Origin: Burkholderiales bacterium RIFCSPHIGHO2_12_FULL_63_20
GTDB taxonomy: Bacteria; Pseudomonadota; Gammaproteobacteria; Burkholderiales; Burkholderiaceae_C
Reading direction: 5' to 3'
Assembly: GCA_001770775.1 (NCBI GenBank)
Contig: MESA01000033.1
Span: 256,417 to 320,416 of the forward strand
DNA length: 64,000 bases
Shown here: one piece after another, positions 17,431 through 26,842 of the stretch
How positions within the stretch are numbered: position 1 is the stretch's first letter
Layout: each line of letters starts with the position of its first letter
Program-made: the position numbers and the translations under genes
The notes under the pieces: generated by a model
What the model was told of the DNA's origin: nothing
Database searches by the model: none
Seen by the model: only the letters and a program-made list of their open reading frames with translations

Positions 17431-17774
17431 ACGCCCCCGACCTCATCACCGCCCGCGAAACCGAGCAACTCTCCCGCAACCTGCTCGGCTTCTACGAGGC
17501 CATCGAATCGGCCAGCCAGGACATGTTGCAAGCCGCCCGCACGGGTGACTGGGACACTGTGGTCAAGCTCGAAGGCGCCTGCGCCGTACTGATCGCCCAG
17601 CTCAAGCACGCCTCTGAAAGCCGCCCCCTCGGTCGTGACGAGCGCGCACTCAAGAGCCGCATCATGCAGCGCATCCTCTTCAACGATGCGGAAATCCGCA
17701 CGCTCACCGAGCCCTGGCTCCACGATCTCAGCCTTATGATGGGCGCTTCCATAGACCCCAAGAAGATGCACTGA
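17427..17774 (+). CDS. fliT: FliT-like flagellar chaperone
   Basis: This 115-residue all-helical protein follows fliS with a four-base overlap, the standard position of FliT, the chaperone for the cap protein FliD that in enterics also restrains FlhDC. Sequence is weakly conserved in this family; I see helices around LSRNLLGFYEAIESASQDML and ACAVLIAQLKHASE but no catalytic motif, as expected. The assignment rests mainly on size and gene order. Confidence 0.8.
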   Translation: MNAPDLITARETEQLSRNLLGFYEAIESASQDMLQAARTGDWDTVVKLEGACAVLIAQLKHASESRPLGRDERALKSRIMQRILFNDAEIRTLTEPWLHDLSLMMGASIDPKKMH

Positions 17775-17792
17775 GTATCTCGATCCTGGACG

Positions 17793-18542
17793 ATGAGCAA
17801 ACCGTTGAACGACCGCGCGCAGGCCAGCGCGCTGGATGACTACCGCATCACGTCCGCCATCGAAATCTTCGATCTGCTGCGCCAGGTCGAGTCGTCGCGC
17901 ACCCTCGTCACCCTCAGCAGCCCTGAGGGTCACAGCTACACCACGCTGATCTGGAACATCGAGCCCGAACGGGAACTCGTGGGTTTCAGCGGCGAAAGCA
18001 ACCACGCCGGCCTGCGCGCCTTGCTGGAATCGGATGAAGTCACAGCCGTGGCTTACCTCGACAGCATCAAGCTGCAGTTCGACCTGGAAGGCCTGGTGCT
18101 GGTGCACGGCGACCAGCACAACATCATCAACGCGCGCTACCCTCGCGAGCTGTACCGCTTTCAGCGGCGCACCAGTTTTCGCGTCAAGCCTTCGGTCAGC
18201 GCCCTGCCAACCGCCCACTTTGCCCACCCCCTCCAAGCCAAGACCGCGCTGTCCCTGCGTGTGCTGGACGTGAGCCTGGGCGGGATGGCCTTGTTCCTGC
18301 CCGACGACATGCCCGCCATCCCGGACGGCACCCGCGTGCCCTCGTGCAGCCTGCGCCTGGACGACGACACCTGGCTGGATGTGAGTTTCGTCATGCGACA
18401 CGCCACCCCCAACCACCCAGAAACGCGAGGCTCGCGCCTGGGCTGTGAGTTCGTCAACCTCAACCAGGGCGAGCGCGACCTGCAGTTCTACATCAACCAG
18501 ACACAGAAGCGTCAACTCGCCCTGGCTGCGCGCAAGGTTTGA
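17793..18542 (+). CDS. ycgR: PilZ-domain flagellar brake protein (YcgR-like)
   Basis: YcgR binds cyclic di-GMP and slows the flagellar motor. The 249-residue protein has a YcgR N-terminal domain (about residues 15-115) and a C-terminal PilZ domain. RRTSFRV (RxxxR) near residue 125 and LDVSLGGMAL (DxSxxG) near 165 are the c-di-GMP-binding motifs, both intact. It sits 18 bases after fliT and probably belongs to the same transcript, tying second-messenger control to late flagellar expression. Confidence 0.9.
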   Translation: MSKPLNDRAQASALDDYRITSAIEIFDLLRQVESSRTLVTLSSPEGHSYTTLIWNIEPERELVGFSGESNHAGLRALLESDEVTAVAYLDSIKLQFDLEGLVLVHGDQHNIINARYPRELYRFQRRTSFRVKPSVSALPTAHFAHPLQAKTALSLRVLDVSLGGMALFLPDDMPAIPDGTRVPSCSLRLDDDTWLDVSFVMRHATPNHPETRGSRLGCEFVNLNQGERDLQFYINQTQKRQLALAARKV

Positions 18543-18587
18543 GCAAAGTGGGCGCCCACAGGCGCCGAGCGCTGATAGCATCGGCAC

Positions 18588-19550
18588 ATGACCGTGTCCG
18601 CCCCCTCCTCCTCTCCCTGGGTGATCGCCACCCGTGAAAGTCGCCTGGCCCTGTGGCAGGCCGAGCATGTCCAGTCCTTGCTGCAAGCGCGCTTTGGCCG
18701 AGCGGTCACGCTGCTGGGCATGACCACCAAGGGCGACCAGATTCTGGATCGTGCCCTGTCCAAGGTTGGCGGCAAGGGCCTGTTCGTCAAGGAGCTCGAA
18801 GTGGCCCTGGAAGAAGGCCGCGCCGACCTGGCCGTGCACTCCCTCAAGGACGTGCCCATGGAGTTGCCCGATGGGTTCGTGCTGGCCGCCGTGCTCGAGC
18901 GCGAAGACCCGCGTGATGCCTTCGTCTCCAACCATCACGCCAACCTCGACGCCCTGCCCCAAGGGGCGGTGGTGGGCACCTCCAGCCTGCGCCGCATGGT
19001 GCAGCTGCGCGCCCACCGCCCTGATCTGAAAATCGAGCCCTTGCGCGGCAACCTCGACACCCGCCTGCGCAAGCTTGACGAGGGTCAGTACGACGCCATC
19101 ATCCTCGCTGCGGCCGGCCTCAAGCGACTGGGCCTGGCCGACCGCATCCGCGAGCACATCGACACCACCGTGATGCTGCCCGCTGCGGGCCAAGGCGCCC
19201 TCGGTCTGGAAATCCGCAGCAATCACGCCGAACTGACCGATGCCCTGGCCACCCTCGCTCACACACCCACCTGGTTGGCCACACTGGCCGAACGGGGCGT
19301 ATCACGCGCCATGGGCGGCAGCTGCTCCATGCCGCTGGCCGCCTTTGCCGAGTGGCAACCGGGCCCCTCCGACGACAGCGAGCCCGTGCTGGTCTTGCGC
19401 GCCCTGCTAGGCCACCCAGAGCAGCCCTTCCTCGTCCAGGCGTCCACCAGTGGTCGCCCGCACACGGCCGACGAAGCCGACGCCCTGGGCCGTCAGATCG
19501 CCGCCCAGCTGCAAGCCCAGGCCGGCGAAGACTGGCTGGCCGCGCTGTAA
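18588..19550 (+). CDS. hemC: Porphobilinogen deaminase (hydroxymethylbilane synthase)
   Basis: HemC polymerises four porphobilinogens into hydroxymethylbilane. The 320-residue enzyme shows [20 protein letters not shown] at the N-terminus, [15 protein letters not shown] with the catalytic Asp, [18 protein letters not shown] for substrate binding, and [16 protein letters not shown] containing the Cys that carries the dipyrromethane cofactor. It starts the hemC-hemD-hemX-hemY cluster with very short gaps. Confidence 0.97.
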   Translation: MTVSAPSSSPWVIATRESRLALWQAEHVQSLLQARFGRAVTLLGMTTKGDQILDRALSKVGGKGLFVKELEVALEEGRADLAVHSLKDVPMELPDGFVLAAVLEREDPRDAFVSNHHANLDALPQGAVVGTSSLRRMVQLRAHRPDLKIEPLRGNLDTRLRKLDEGQYDAIILAAAGLKRLGLADRIREHIDTTVMLPAAGQGALGLEIRSNHAELTDALATLAHTPTWLATLAERGVSRAMGGSCSMPLAAFAEWQPGPSDDSEPVLVLRALLGHPEQPFLVQASTSGRPHTADEADALGRQIAAQLQAQAGEDWLAAL

Positions 19551-19553
19551 GCC

Positions 19554-20411
19554 GTGCACGCTGTGGCGCCGCTCCGCATCCTGGTCACCCGCCCGCAGCC
19601 TCAGGCCGACGAATGGGTGCAGGCGCTGCGCGAGCACCAACTGGATGCGCACGCCTTGCCGCTCATCGCCATCGAGGCCCCGGCCGATCGGGCCCCGGTG
19701 GCCGAGCTCTGGCGCCACCTAGCGCGCCAACGCCTGTTGATGTTCGTCAGTCCGGCGGCGGTGGACTGGTTCTTTCGGCTGCGCCCGCCAGACACCGCTT
19801 GGCCCGCTGAGACACTGGCAGCCGCGCCTGGCCCCGGTACGGCTCGCCAACTGATGGCGGCAGGCGCCGCCTGCGGCCTCACTTCCAGCCAGATCCTGAG
19901 TCCCCAGGCCCACGCGGAGCAATTCGATTCGGAATCACTCTGGCCTGCACTCGCCCCCCTGAACTGGCAAGGCCAGTCGGTCTGCATCATCAGCGGCGGC
20001 GACCATCAAGAAGCGCGTGGACGCACCTGGCTGGCCGAGCAACTGCGCGCCCAGGGCGCCCAGGTACACGCCCTGCTCTGCTACCAACGCGGTCCCGGAC
20101 ACTGGACACCCGCTCAACAAGCGCTGGCGAACGACGCGCTGGCCGAACCCGGCGCCCATGTGTGGCTGTTCAGCAGTTCCCAGGGCATCGACTACCTCAT
20201 CGCGCGGCACCTGCCCGAGCTGCCCTCCCGCGCCCATACGGATTGGTCACAGGCCCGAGCACTGAGCACTCACCCCCGCATCACCGAGCGCGCCCGCAGC
20301 CTGGGCCTCACTCACATCCTCGAAACCCGGCCCACGCTGCAGGCAGTGGTGGCAGCACTACGACCCCTGTCCGCATATCAGGCTGGCGTCGATACAATCA
20401 ACTCACTGTGA
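19554..20411 (+). CDS. hemD: Uroporphyrinogen-III synthase
   Basis: HemD closes hydroxymethylbilane to uroporphyrinogen III. The family is poorly conserved, but this 285-residue protein has the usual opening (LRILVTRPQPQADEWVQALR), the central LLMFVSPAAVDWFF and a late LFSSSQGIDYLIARHL segment. It lies three bases after hemC. The start is taken as GTG at 19554; a second in-frame GTG four codons later cannot be excluded. The stop overlaps the start of hemX (GTGA). Confidence 0.92.
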   Translation: MHAVAPLRILVTRPQPQADEWVQALREHQLDAHALPLIAIEAPADRAPVAELWRHLARQRLLMFVSPAAVDWFFRLRPPDTAWPAETLAAAPGPGTARQLMAAGAACGLTSSQILSPQAHAEQFDSESLWPALAPLNWQGQSVCIISGGDHQEARGRTWLAEQLRAQGAQVHALLCYQRGPGHWTPAQQALANDALAEPGAHVWLFSSSQGIDYLIARHLPELPSRAHTDWSQARALSTHPRITERARSLGLTHILETRPTLQAVVAALRPLSAYQAGVDTINSL

Positions 20412-21559
20412 ACGAGCCATCCCCCCCAAAACCTGAGACCCTGCCCGCCCCTGTGGCGCCGCAGGTCGAACAAGACCTCACCCCGACGCACGCCCCGGCC
20501 GAGTGGGTGCGCTGGGCCGTGCTCGTGCTCAGCCTGACCTCCGCGGGCGGCCTCTGGCTGGCGTGGCAGGCGCAGTCGCGTGTGCAGGGTCTGGAGCAGG
20601 AGCTGGTACGGCGCCAGCAGAGCAGTCAGACTCAGGCCACGGAGGCCCATCTGATGGCGCGTCAGGCCCAGGAGCTCTCACGCGAGTCGGCCGCCCGCAC
20701 AGCCCTGTTGGAGAGCCGACTGGCCGAGGTGGCGTTGCAGCGCACCCAGGTCGAAGACCTGATCAAGAACCTCAGTACCTCGCGCGACGAAAACCTGCTG
20801 GCCGACCTGGAAGCAAGCCTGCGCGTGGCCACGCAGCAAGCCTCCCTCACCGGCAGCGCCGAGCCCCTGGTTGTGGCCCTGCAGTCGGCCGACGCTCGCC
20901 TGGCCCGCGCCGCACAGCCGCGCCTGGACAATGTGCGCCGTGCTGTGGCCAAAGACCTGGACCAGGTGCGCGCCACGCGGGTCGCCGACCTCAGCGCCTT
21001 GACGGTGCGACTGGACGAGGCCACCCGCCTGGTGGACGAAATCCCGTTGCTGAACTCCCCCGAAGCCGCCCGCCTGCACCCCAATTCGGCGCCATCAACA
21101 CCCACCTCCGCAGCCCGTAAAGCCAACGCCCCCACCCGCGCCGCCAGCGCCGCTGAGCCCACTGAAGCCACCACCGGCTGGGGTGCGCAGGCGTATGCCT
21201 GGCTGAGCCAGGCCGGGCAACGCGTCTGGACCGAAACCCGCAACCTGATCCGCGTGACCGAAATCAAGCGCCCCGAAGGCATGCTGGTCGCGCCCGAGCA
21301 GAGCTATTTCCTGCGCGAGAACATCAAGCTGCGCCTGCTCAATGCCCGCTTGGCCTTGCTCAGCCGCCAGACCGCGATCGCTGCCAGCGACCTGCAAGAG
21401 GTTGAAGCCACCGTGCCGCGCTACTTCGATACCGACTCGCGCAAGACACAACTGTTGCGCTCCATGCTGGTCGATGTTGCCAAACAAAGCACCCAGACCA
21501 CCGTGCCCCGTCCGGATGACACCCTCGCTGCCTTGGCTGCTGTGTCGGCCGGCCGCTGA
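20408..21559 (+). CDS. hemX: HemX-like membrane protein
   Basis: The preferred start is the GTG at 20408 overlapping the hemD stop, giving 383 residues: a Pro-rich cytoplasmic N-terminus, one membrane helix (WAVLVLSLTSAGGLWLAW), a long coiled-coil region (about residues 60-215), and a globular C-terminus. Proteins of this type are often labelled uroporphyrinogen-III C-methyltransferase, but I see no SAM-binding motif; an accessory role in heme synthesis is likelier. The larger in-frame opening from 20162 lies inside hemD and is not coding. Confidence 0.85.
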   Translation: MNEPSPPKPETLPAPVAPQVEQDLTPTHAPAEWVRWAVLVLSLTSAGGLWLAWQAQSRVQGLEQELVRRQQSSQTQATEAHLMARQAQELSRESAARTALLESRLAEVALQRTQVEDLIKNLSTSRDENLLADLEASLRVATQQASLTGSAEPLVVALQSADARLARAAQPRLDNVRRAVAKDLDQVRATRVADLSALTVRLDEATRLVDEIPLLNSPEAARLHPNSAPSTPTSAARKANAPTRAASAAEPTEATTGWGAQAYAWLSQAGQRVWTETRNLIRVTEIKRPEGMLVAPEQSYFLRENIKLRLLNARLALLSRQTAIAASDLQEVEATVPRYFDTDSRKTQLLRSMLVDVAKQSTQTTVPRPDDTLAALAAVSAGR

Positions 21560-21586
21560 CCATTTGCCCTGAAAGACCGACGCACC

Positions 21587-22840
21587 ATGCGCTCCATCGT
21601 CTGGCTTTTGCTGGTTGCCGTGATTGCCGTTGTGGGGGCCACCGCCCTGGGCGCCAACGATGGGCTTGTCACCATCTATTGGCGCGGCTGGCGCACCGAC
21701 TTTTCGCTCAACCTCTTCCTGCTGGTGATGGTGGCGCTGTTCATGGCGGTGTACTCGCTGGTGCGCGCCCTCGACAGCCTGCTGGCCCTGCCCGAGCGCG
21801 CCAAACAGTGGCGCACCTCTCGCCGTGACCGCGTGGCCCAGGCCGCCCTGCGCGAAGGCCTGGCCCTGTACCTGGCTGGCCGCTACACCCGGGCCCACAA
21901 AACCTGCCAGAAGGCCATCGCCATCCAGGCTGACACCCCTGAGCTGGCCCTGGATGCCGAGTTCACCGCGCTGGCGCACATGCTCTCGGCCGGCAGCCTG
22001 CATCGCCTGCAAGACCGCACCCGCCGCGACGAGCATCTGCAACGCGCCCTGGAAATGGCACGGCTGACACGCAAGCCCCGGGCCACCGAAGAAGGCGCCC
22101 GCCTGATGTCGGCCGAAAGCGCGCTGGAAGACCGCGATGCCGCCCGCGCCCTTCGCGAGCTGTCCGAACTGCCCCCGGGCGTGGCACGCCGCACCCAGGC
22201 CCTGCGCCTGAAGCTGCAAGCCGCGCGACTGGCCCGCCAACCCATGGAGGCCTTGCGTACTGCGCGCCTGCTTGCCAAGCACCAGGGCTTCACACCCTCG
22301 GCTGCCGAAGGCCTTCTGCGTACCCTGGCCAGCGAAACCCTGGACGGCGCCCGTGACGCCGACCAGATGCGTGCCCTTTGGGTGAACTTGGACATGCAAG
22401 ACAAGCGCGACCCGCTGTTGGTTGCGAGCGCCGCCCGTCGAATGGCCGATCTGGGCGCTCCTCAAGAGGCGCGTCAATGGCTGGCACCGCTGTGGGATCA
22501 GCTCAACAAGCAGTCCCCCGAAGCCATTGACGCCCTGGCTGCTGCGCTGCGTGAGAGCCTGAGCGGGCTGGAAGCCGAATGGCTGCCGCGCCTGGATGCC
22601 ACCACCCCCGCTGCGCTGCGCAACCCGGCTCTGGCGCTGACCCTGGGGCTGGCCCTGGCCGAACGCCAGTTGTGGGGAAAGGCCCGCGGCATGTTGCTAT
22701 CGGCGGCCAACGACCTGCAACTCAACGTCAACGACCGCCGGACCGCATGGGCGCAACTGGGGCTGATGGCCGAACGGGAAGGCCGCCCGGAAGAAGCCGC
22801 CCGCTTCTACCGGCTGGCAGCGTTGCCTGAACGCGACTGA
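21587..22840 (+). CDS. hemY: HemY-like inner-membrane TPR protein
   Basis: The 417-residue protein has two N-terminal membrane segments (IVWLLLVAVIAVVGATALGA and LNLFLLVMVALFMAVYSLV). A long run of TPR-like helices follows (for example YLAGRYTRAHKTCQKAIAIQ and LGLMAEREGRPEEAARFYRL). It is the proteobacterial HemY_N family protein encoded with hemX, thought to assist late heme synthesis; it is not the oxygen-dependent protoporphyrinogen oxidase also called HemY in Gram-positives. Last gene of the heme cluster. Confidence 0.92.
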   Translation: MRSIVWLLLVAVIAVVGATALGANDGLVTIYWRGWRTDFSLNLFLLVMVALFMAVYSLVRALDSLLALPERAKQWRTSRRDRVAQAALREGLALYLAGRYTRAHKTCQKAIAIQADTPELALDAEFTALAHMLSAGSLHRLQDRTRRDEHLQRALEMARLTRKPRATEEGARLMSAESALEDRDAARALRELSELPPGVARRTQALRLKLQAARLARQPMEALRTARLLAKHQGFTPSAAEGLLRTLASETLDGARDADQMRALWVNLDMQDKRDPLLVASAARRMADLGAPQEARQWLAPLWDQLNKQSPEAIDALAAALRESLSGLEAEWLPRLDATTPAALRNPALALTLGLALAERQLWGKARGMLLSAANDLQLNVNDRRTAWAQLGLMAEREGRPEEAARFYRLAALPERD

Positions 22841-22882
22841 CGGCCACACAGTCGCAAAACTGGCTGAAAAAACGACACCCCG

Positions 22883-22912
22883 TTTACAAGAGGCTTGAAA
22901 ACCTGCTATAGT
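22883..22912 (+). promoter_or_regulatory. Promoter of the tandem tRNA-Arg genes
   Basis: TTTACA (22883-22888), an 18-base spacer and TATAGT (22907-22912) form a good sigma-70 promoter. The predicted start, around 22919, is just before the first tRNA at 22924. Confidence 0.65.
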
Positions 22913-22923
22913 TTCACTTCTCG

Positions 22924-23000
22924 GCGGCTGTAGCTCAGTTGGATAGAGTACTTGGCTACGAACCAAGGGGTCGTGGGTTCGAATCCTGCCAGCCGCACCA
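22924..23000 (+). tRNA. tRNA-Arg(ACG), copy 1
   Basis: A 77-base cloverleaf with CCA encoded. Acceptor strands GCGGCTG and CAGCCGC pair, the D arm contains AGCTCAGTTGGATAGAGT, the anticodon stem CTTGG/CCAAG frames loop CTACGAA with anticodon ACG, and the T loop reads GGTTCGAATCC. A34 would be edited to inosine to read CGU, CGC and CGA. Confidence 0.97.
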
Positions 23001-23034
23001 AATCGCAAGACAAGGTGAACCGAGAACATTTTCA

Positions 23035-23111
23035 GCGGCTGTAGCTCAGTTGGATAGAGTACTTGGCTACGAACCAAGGGGTCGTGGGTTCGAATCCTGC
23101 CAGCCGCACCA
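23035..23111 (+). tRNA. tRNA-Arg(ACG), copy 2
   Basis: Identical over all 77 bases to the copy at 22924-23000, separated from it by 34 unrelated bases and followed directly by a strong terminator. Both are probably cut from one precursor driven by the promoter at 22883. Confidence 0.97.
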
Positions 23112-23114
23112 GAC

Positions 23115-23144
23115 AAAGCCCTCAGGCGCAAGCCTGAGGGCTTT
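23115..23144. terminator. Bidirectional terminator between the tRNAs and the TVP38 gene
   Basis: AAAGCCCTCAGGC (23115-23127), loop GCAA, GCCTGAGGGCTTT (23132-23144): a perfect 13-pair stem. A-run and T-run ends can serve both directions. It ends three bases before the stop codon of the convergent TVP38-type gene. Confidence 0.9.
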
Positions 23145-23146
23145 CG

Positions 23147-23884
23147 TCATTCTTGCGGCCCCACTTTGTCGCCGCGTAGCGATTGACGCAGCCACCACAA
23201 CGCGCCCACCACCAGCAGCACACCGCCCCCCAGCGCCAGCCAGGCCCCGGGAGTGGCCGTTCGCACCGCCTGCTGCACCTGACGCATGAACAGCGAAATC
23301 AAGACTGTCCCCGGCAGCAGGCCCAAGGCCGTGCCCAATACATAGTCGCGCAAGCGAACGCGCAAAGCCCCCGCCCCCAGATTCACGACAATGAAGGGCG
23401 CGACGGGCAGCACCCTCAACAACACGATCGTCCACAGACCGCGCCGGTGCAGATGGGTCGACATCAGCCGCAATCGCCCCCTCAACAGCCGATCCAGCAC
23501 CTGGGCCCCCGTGAGGCGCCCCACGCCATACGTCACCACCGCACCAGCCACCATGCCAGCCAGCGCATAAGCCATGCCCGGCCAAGGCCCAAAGATGAGC
23601 ACCCCCAGCGTGATCAAGGCCAGCACCGGCATGGCCAGCACCACCGCCACCACATAGGCCAGCAACACCCAGAGCGGCCCCAGCGGCCAGGCCAGAACCT
23701 CCCGACCGAACTGCGCCAGCACCACCGGGCTCAGCAACACACGCCAGGTCGGATCACGCCACGCCATCCAGACCAGACCAAGCACGGCCAGGTACAACAG
23801 CAAAAGCGCCAGCCGACCCCAAGGCCAACGCCGCTGTCCCATGCTCGATGCCTGCACTGCCACCCCTGCTCGAAGCAAAACCAT
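23147..23884 (-). CDS. TVP38/TMEM64 (DedA-superfamily) membrane protein
   Basis: A polytopic inner-membrane protein with about six hydrophobic segments (LALLLLYLAVLGLVWMAW, VLLAYVVAVVLAMPVLALI, MAYALAGMVAGAVVTYGVG and others). The family signature region ALITLGVLIFGPWPGMAYAL is present, as is the conserved LLRVLPVAPFIVVNLGAG. Related proteins take part in lipid transport or scrambling; the substrate is unknown here. The start is uncertain: GTG at 23896, ATG at 23884 (used) or ATG at 23842 are all possible. Confidence 0.85.
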   Translation of the reverse strand: MVLLRAGVAVQASSMGQRRWPWGRLALLLLYLAVLGLVWMAWRDPTWRVLLSPVVLAQFGREVLAWPLGPLWVLLAYVVAVVLAMPVLALITLGVLIFGPWPGMAYALAGMVAGAVVTYGVGRLTGAQVLDRLLRGRLRLMSTHLHRRGLWTIVLLRVLPVAPFIVVNLGAGALRVRLRDYVLGTALGLLPGTVLISLFMRQVQQAVRTATPGAWLALGGGVLLVVGALWWLRQSLRGDKVGPQE

Positions 23885-23987
23885 ATCTTGGCGCACCTTC
23901 TGCTCCGTGCGGGCAGACTCATGCCCGATCAGCGGGTTCTCACCCCTCCCTGTTCAGGGGGAGGCGAGCACGCGGCACAATCACGCC

Positions 23988-24551
23988 ATGAGCAAAGCCT
24001 TCACCAAGGAAACCGACGGCGACGATGACGACGAACTGTCGCTGCCGCCTCTGCCGGCTGGCACGAAAAACTACATCACCCCGCAGGGCTATCAGCGGCT
24101 GCGCGCCGAACTGCTGCACCTGATCGACACCGAGCGCCCCAAGATCGTCGAAATCGTGCACTGGGCCGCCTCCAACGGCGACCGCTCCGAGAATGGCGAC
24201 TATCTCTATGGCAAGAAACGCCTGCGCGAGATCGACCGGCGGATCCGTTTTCTGACCAAACGGCTGGACATCGCCGAGGTGGCCGACCCCAGCCTGCACC
24301 ACGGCAACGATCAGGTGTTCTTCGGCGCCACCGTGACCTATGAAAACCAAGCCGGCGTTGAACGCACCATCACCATCAAGGGCATTGACGAAGTCGACAA
24401 CCTGCAAGGTGAGGTGAGCTGGATTTCACCGATCGGACGTGCCTTGCTCAAGTCCCGCGTCGGGGATGAAGTGCAACTGATGACCCCGGGCGGGCTGGAG
24501 CGGCTGGAGATTCTGGCGGTGCAATACCCTGCACCAGAGACGGCGCACTGA
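23988..24551 (+). CDS. greB: Transcript cleavage factor GreB
   Basis: GreB rescues backtracked RNA polymerase by stimulating transcript cleavage. The 187-residue protein has an acidic N-terminal tail (DGDDDDELSLPPLP) and the coiled-coil with the GreB signature NGDRSENGDYLYGKKRLREI, whose D and E residues reach the polymerase active site. The C-terminal domain includes VSWISPIGRALLKSRVGDEV. The acidic extension makes it longer than enteric GreB. The ATG at 23988 is used; the upstream in-frame extension overlaps the divergent TVP38 gene. Confidence 0.93.
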   Translation: MSKAFTKETDGDDDDELSLPPLPAGTKNYITPQGYQRLRAELLHLIDTERPKIVEIVHWAASNGDRSENGDYLYGKKRLREIDRRIRFLTKRLDIAEVADPSLHHGNDQVFFGATVTYENQAGVERTITIKGIDEVDNLQGEVSWISPIGRALLKSRVGDEVQLMTPGGLERLEILAVQYPAPETAH

Positions 24552-24582
24552 CGCCCGCTCGCGGCGCCCCTGCGGACGCTCG

Positions 24583-26784
24583 TCAGGCGCTCATGCGCTC
24601 CGCATTCAGCACCACCGGACAACGCTTGAGCGATCGAATCACTTCAGCCAAATGGTCGGTGTCCCGCACTTCCAGCGTCAGCTTGAGTTCGGCGGTTTCG
24701 CCCAGACGCTCGTTGCCCATCTCGATGTGGGTGATGTCGGTCTCGGCATGACTGATGGCCCCGGCTACCTGCGCCAGCACCCCCTTGCCGTTGGCCACCA
24801 GCACCTTCAGCACGGTCTCGAACATGCGCGTGGGCTCGTCGGACCAGTTCACCTCGATCCAACGCTCGCCATCGCGCTCGAACAGACGGCGCCCGACCGC
24901 GCAAGTCTGCGTGTGCACCACCAGGCCTTCGCCACGGCCCAGATAGCCCTTGATGCGATCACCTGGCACGGGACAACAGCACGGCGCCAGGCGCACGGTC
25001 GCACCCTCGCTGCCGTCGATCACCACCGAGCTATGCGTCGGGGCCTCGTCGGCAAACCGACCCAGCGTCAGCGTCAAGGCATCTGGCCGCTGGCCCGACT
25101 CGGCCATCAGATGCGCCATGCGCTTGGCGGCCATGCTGGCGACCTTGCGCCCCAGGCCAATGTCCATCAGCAACTCGTCCCGGTTGCGGTTGCCGCCCAG
25201 GCGGATGAGTTCCTGCCACAAGACCCCGGTTGGGCCTTCAGTGGTTTCGTCGCCCGCCGGCAGCTTCAGACCTTCGGCGCGCAGCGCCTGCGTCAGCAGC
25301 TTGGTGCCCAGTGCCAGCGACTCCTCAGCCTCCATGTTCTTCAGATAAGCGCGGATCTTGGATCGCGCGCGCCCCGTGCGCACGAAGGTCAACCAACCCG
25401 GATTCGGACGCGCCCCCGCGGCCGTGATGATCTCGACCACGTCGCCACTGCGCAACTCGGTGCGCAAGGCCACCGGCTCGCCATTGACCTTGGCCGAGGC
25501 GCACTTGTCGCCCACCCCGGAGTGGATGGCGTAGGCAAAGTCCACCGGCGTGGCCCCCTTGGGCAGCGCCACAATGCGCGACTTGGGCGTCAACACATAA
25601 ACCGCCTCGGGGAACAGGTCGATCTTCAGGTGCTCCAGGAACTCGGCCGAATCGCGCGTCTCCTGCTGGATGTCGATGAGCGACTGCAGCCACACGGCGG
25701 CCTGCTGCGGACTGGCATCGTTCGCATCGGCCTGCTCCTTGTACATCCAGTGCGCGGCAATGCCCTTCTCGGCCACGTCGTGCATCATCTGCGAGCGAAT
25801 CTGAAATTCGACCGCCGTGCCCACGGGGTTCACCAACGTGGTGTGCAGCGACTGGTAGCCGTTGGGCTTGGGGATGGCGATGTAGTCCTTGAAGCGCCCT
25901 GGCAGCGGCTTGTAGAGCTGATGCAGCACGCCCAGCGCCCGGTAGCAATCCAGCAACTCATGCGTGACGATGCGAAAGCCAAAGATGTCACTGACCTGCG
26001 CGAAGCTCAGGCCCTTTTCGATCATCTTGTTGTAGATGGAAAAGATGGTCTTCTCACGTCCGTAAACTTCGGCCTGCATCCCGGCGGCCTTGAAGGCTTC
26101 CTGCACCTCGTGCTGGATGCGATCCACCAGATTGCGTCGGTTGCCGCGCGTGCGCTTGACCGCTTTCGACAGCACGGCATGGCGCCACGGGTTGATGTAC
26201 TGGAAGGACAGCTCCTGCAGCTCCCGATAGGTCTGGTTCAGGCCCAGGCGGTGAGCGATCGGCACATAGATGTCCAGCGTCTCGCGGGCGATGCGGGCGC
26301 GCTTGTGCGCCACCATCGCATCCATTGTGCGCATGTTGTGCAAGCGGTCGGCCAGCTTGATCAAGATGACGCGCACATCGCGCGCCATCGCCAGCAGCAT
26401 CTTGCGGAAGGACTCGGCCTGCGAGTCCTCCTTGGTCGAGAACTGCAGCTTGTCGAGCTTGGTCAGGCCATCAACAATCTCCGCCGTGGGCGCCCCGAAG
26501 CGCTCGATCAGCTCAATCTTGGTGACGCCACAGTCCTCCATGGCGTCGTGCATGAGCGCGGCCATGATGGCCTGCGCATCAAGCTTCATGTCGGCACACA
26601 GGCCTGCCACCGCAATCGGGTGCGTGATGTAGGGCTCACCGCTGGCACGGAACTGCCCCAGATGCGCCTCATCGGCGAAGCGGTAGGCATCGCGCACGCG
26701 GCGGATGTCCGCCTCGTCGAGGTAGTCGAGCTTGTGGGTCAGGGCAGCGAAGGAGGCTGCGGCTGCGTCGGTGGCCGGGGTCAT
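24583..26784 (-). CDS. spoT: Bifunctional (p)ppGpp synthetase/hydrolase
   Basis: The 733-residue Rel/Spo protein makes and destroys (p)ppGpp. The hydrolase HD domain is intact (ALMHDAMEDCGVTK, HDxxED; ADRLHNMRTMDAM). The synthetase domain carries DIFGFRIVTHELLDCYRALG and GRFKDYIAIPKPNGYQSLHT, and then come TGS (VYVLTPKSRIVALPKGATP) and a C-terminal ACT domain (LKVLVANGKGVLAQVAGAIS). With both catalytic domains apparently intact it is SpoT/Rel rather than RelA. It follows rpoZ and gmk on the same strand, with a terminator-like hairpin between rpoZ and spoT. Confidence 0.96.
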   Translation of the reverse strand: MTPATDAAAASFAALTHKLDYLDEADIRRVRDAYRFADEAHLGQFRASGEPYITHPIAVAGLCADMKLDAQAIMAALMHDAMEDCGVTKIELIERFGAPTAEIVDGLTKLDKLQFSTKEDSQAESFRKMLLAMARDVRVILIKLADRLHNMRTMDAMVAHKRARIARETLDIYVPIAHRLGLNQTYRELQELSFQYINPWRHAVLSKAVKRTRGNRRNLVDRIQHEVQEAFKAAGMQAEVYGREKTIFSIYNKMIEKGLSFAQVSDIFGFRIVTHELLDCYRALGVLHQLYKPLPGRFKDYIAIPKPNGYQSLHTTLVNPVGTAVEFQIRSQMMHDVAEKGIAAHWMYKEQADANDASPQQAAVWLQSLIDIQQETRDSAEFLEHLKIDLFPEAVYVLTPKSRIVALPKGATPVDFAYAIHSGVGDKCASAKVNGEPVALRTELRSGDVVEIITAAGARPNPGWLTFVRTGRARSKIRAYLKNMEAEESLALGTKLLTQALRAEGLKLPAGDETTEGPTGVLWQELIRLGGNRNRDELLMDIGLGRKVASMAAKRMAHLMAESGQRPDALTLTLGRFADEAPTHSSVVIDGSEGATVRLAPCCCPVPGDRIKGYLGRGEGLVVHTQTCAVGRRLFERDGERWIEVNWSDEPTRMFETVLKVLVANGKGVLAQVAGAISHAETDITHIEMGNERLGETAELKLTLEVRDTDHLAEVIRSLKRCPVVLNAERMSA

Positions 26785-26842
26785 CGTCAGACTTTAGCGC
26801 GGATACGGGTACCCTTGATCGGGCGATGTCTATCGGACAAAT

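Noticed and set aside
17391..19262. 623-codon open frame antisense to fliT, the PilZ gene and hemC
   Set aside because: It spans three well-supported genes on the opposite strand and has no recognisable domain.
20162..20407. N-terminal extension of hemX inside hemD
   Set aside because: The GTG at 20408 overlapping the hemD stop gives the family N-terminus.
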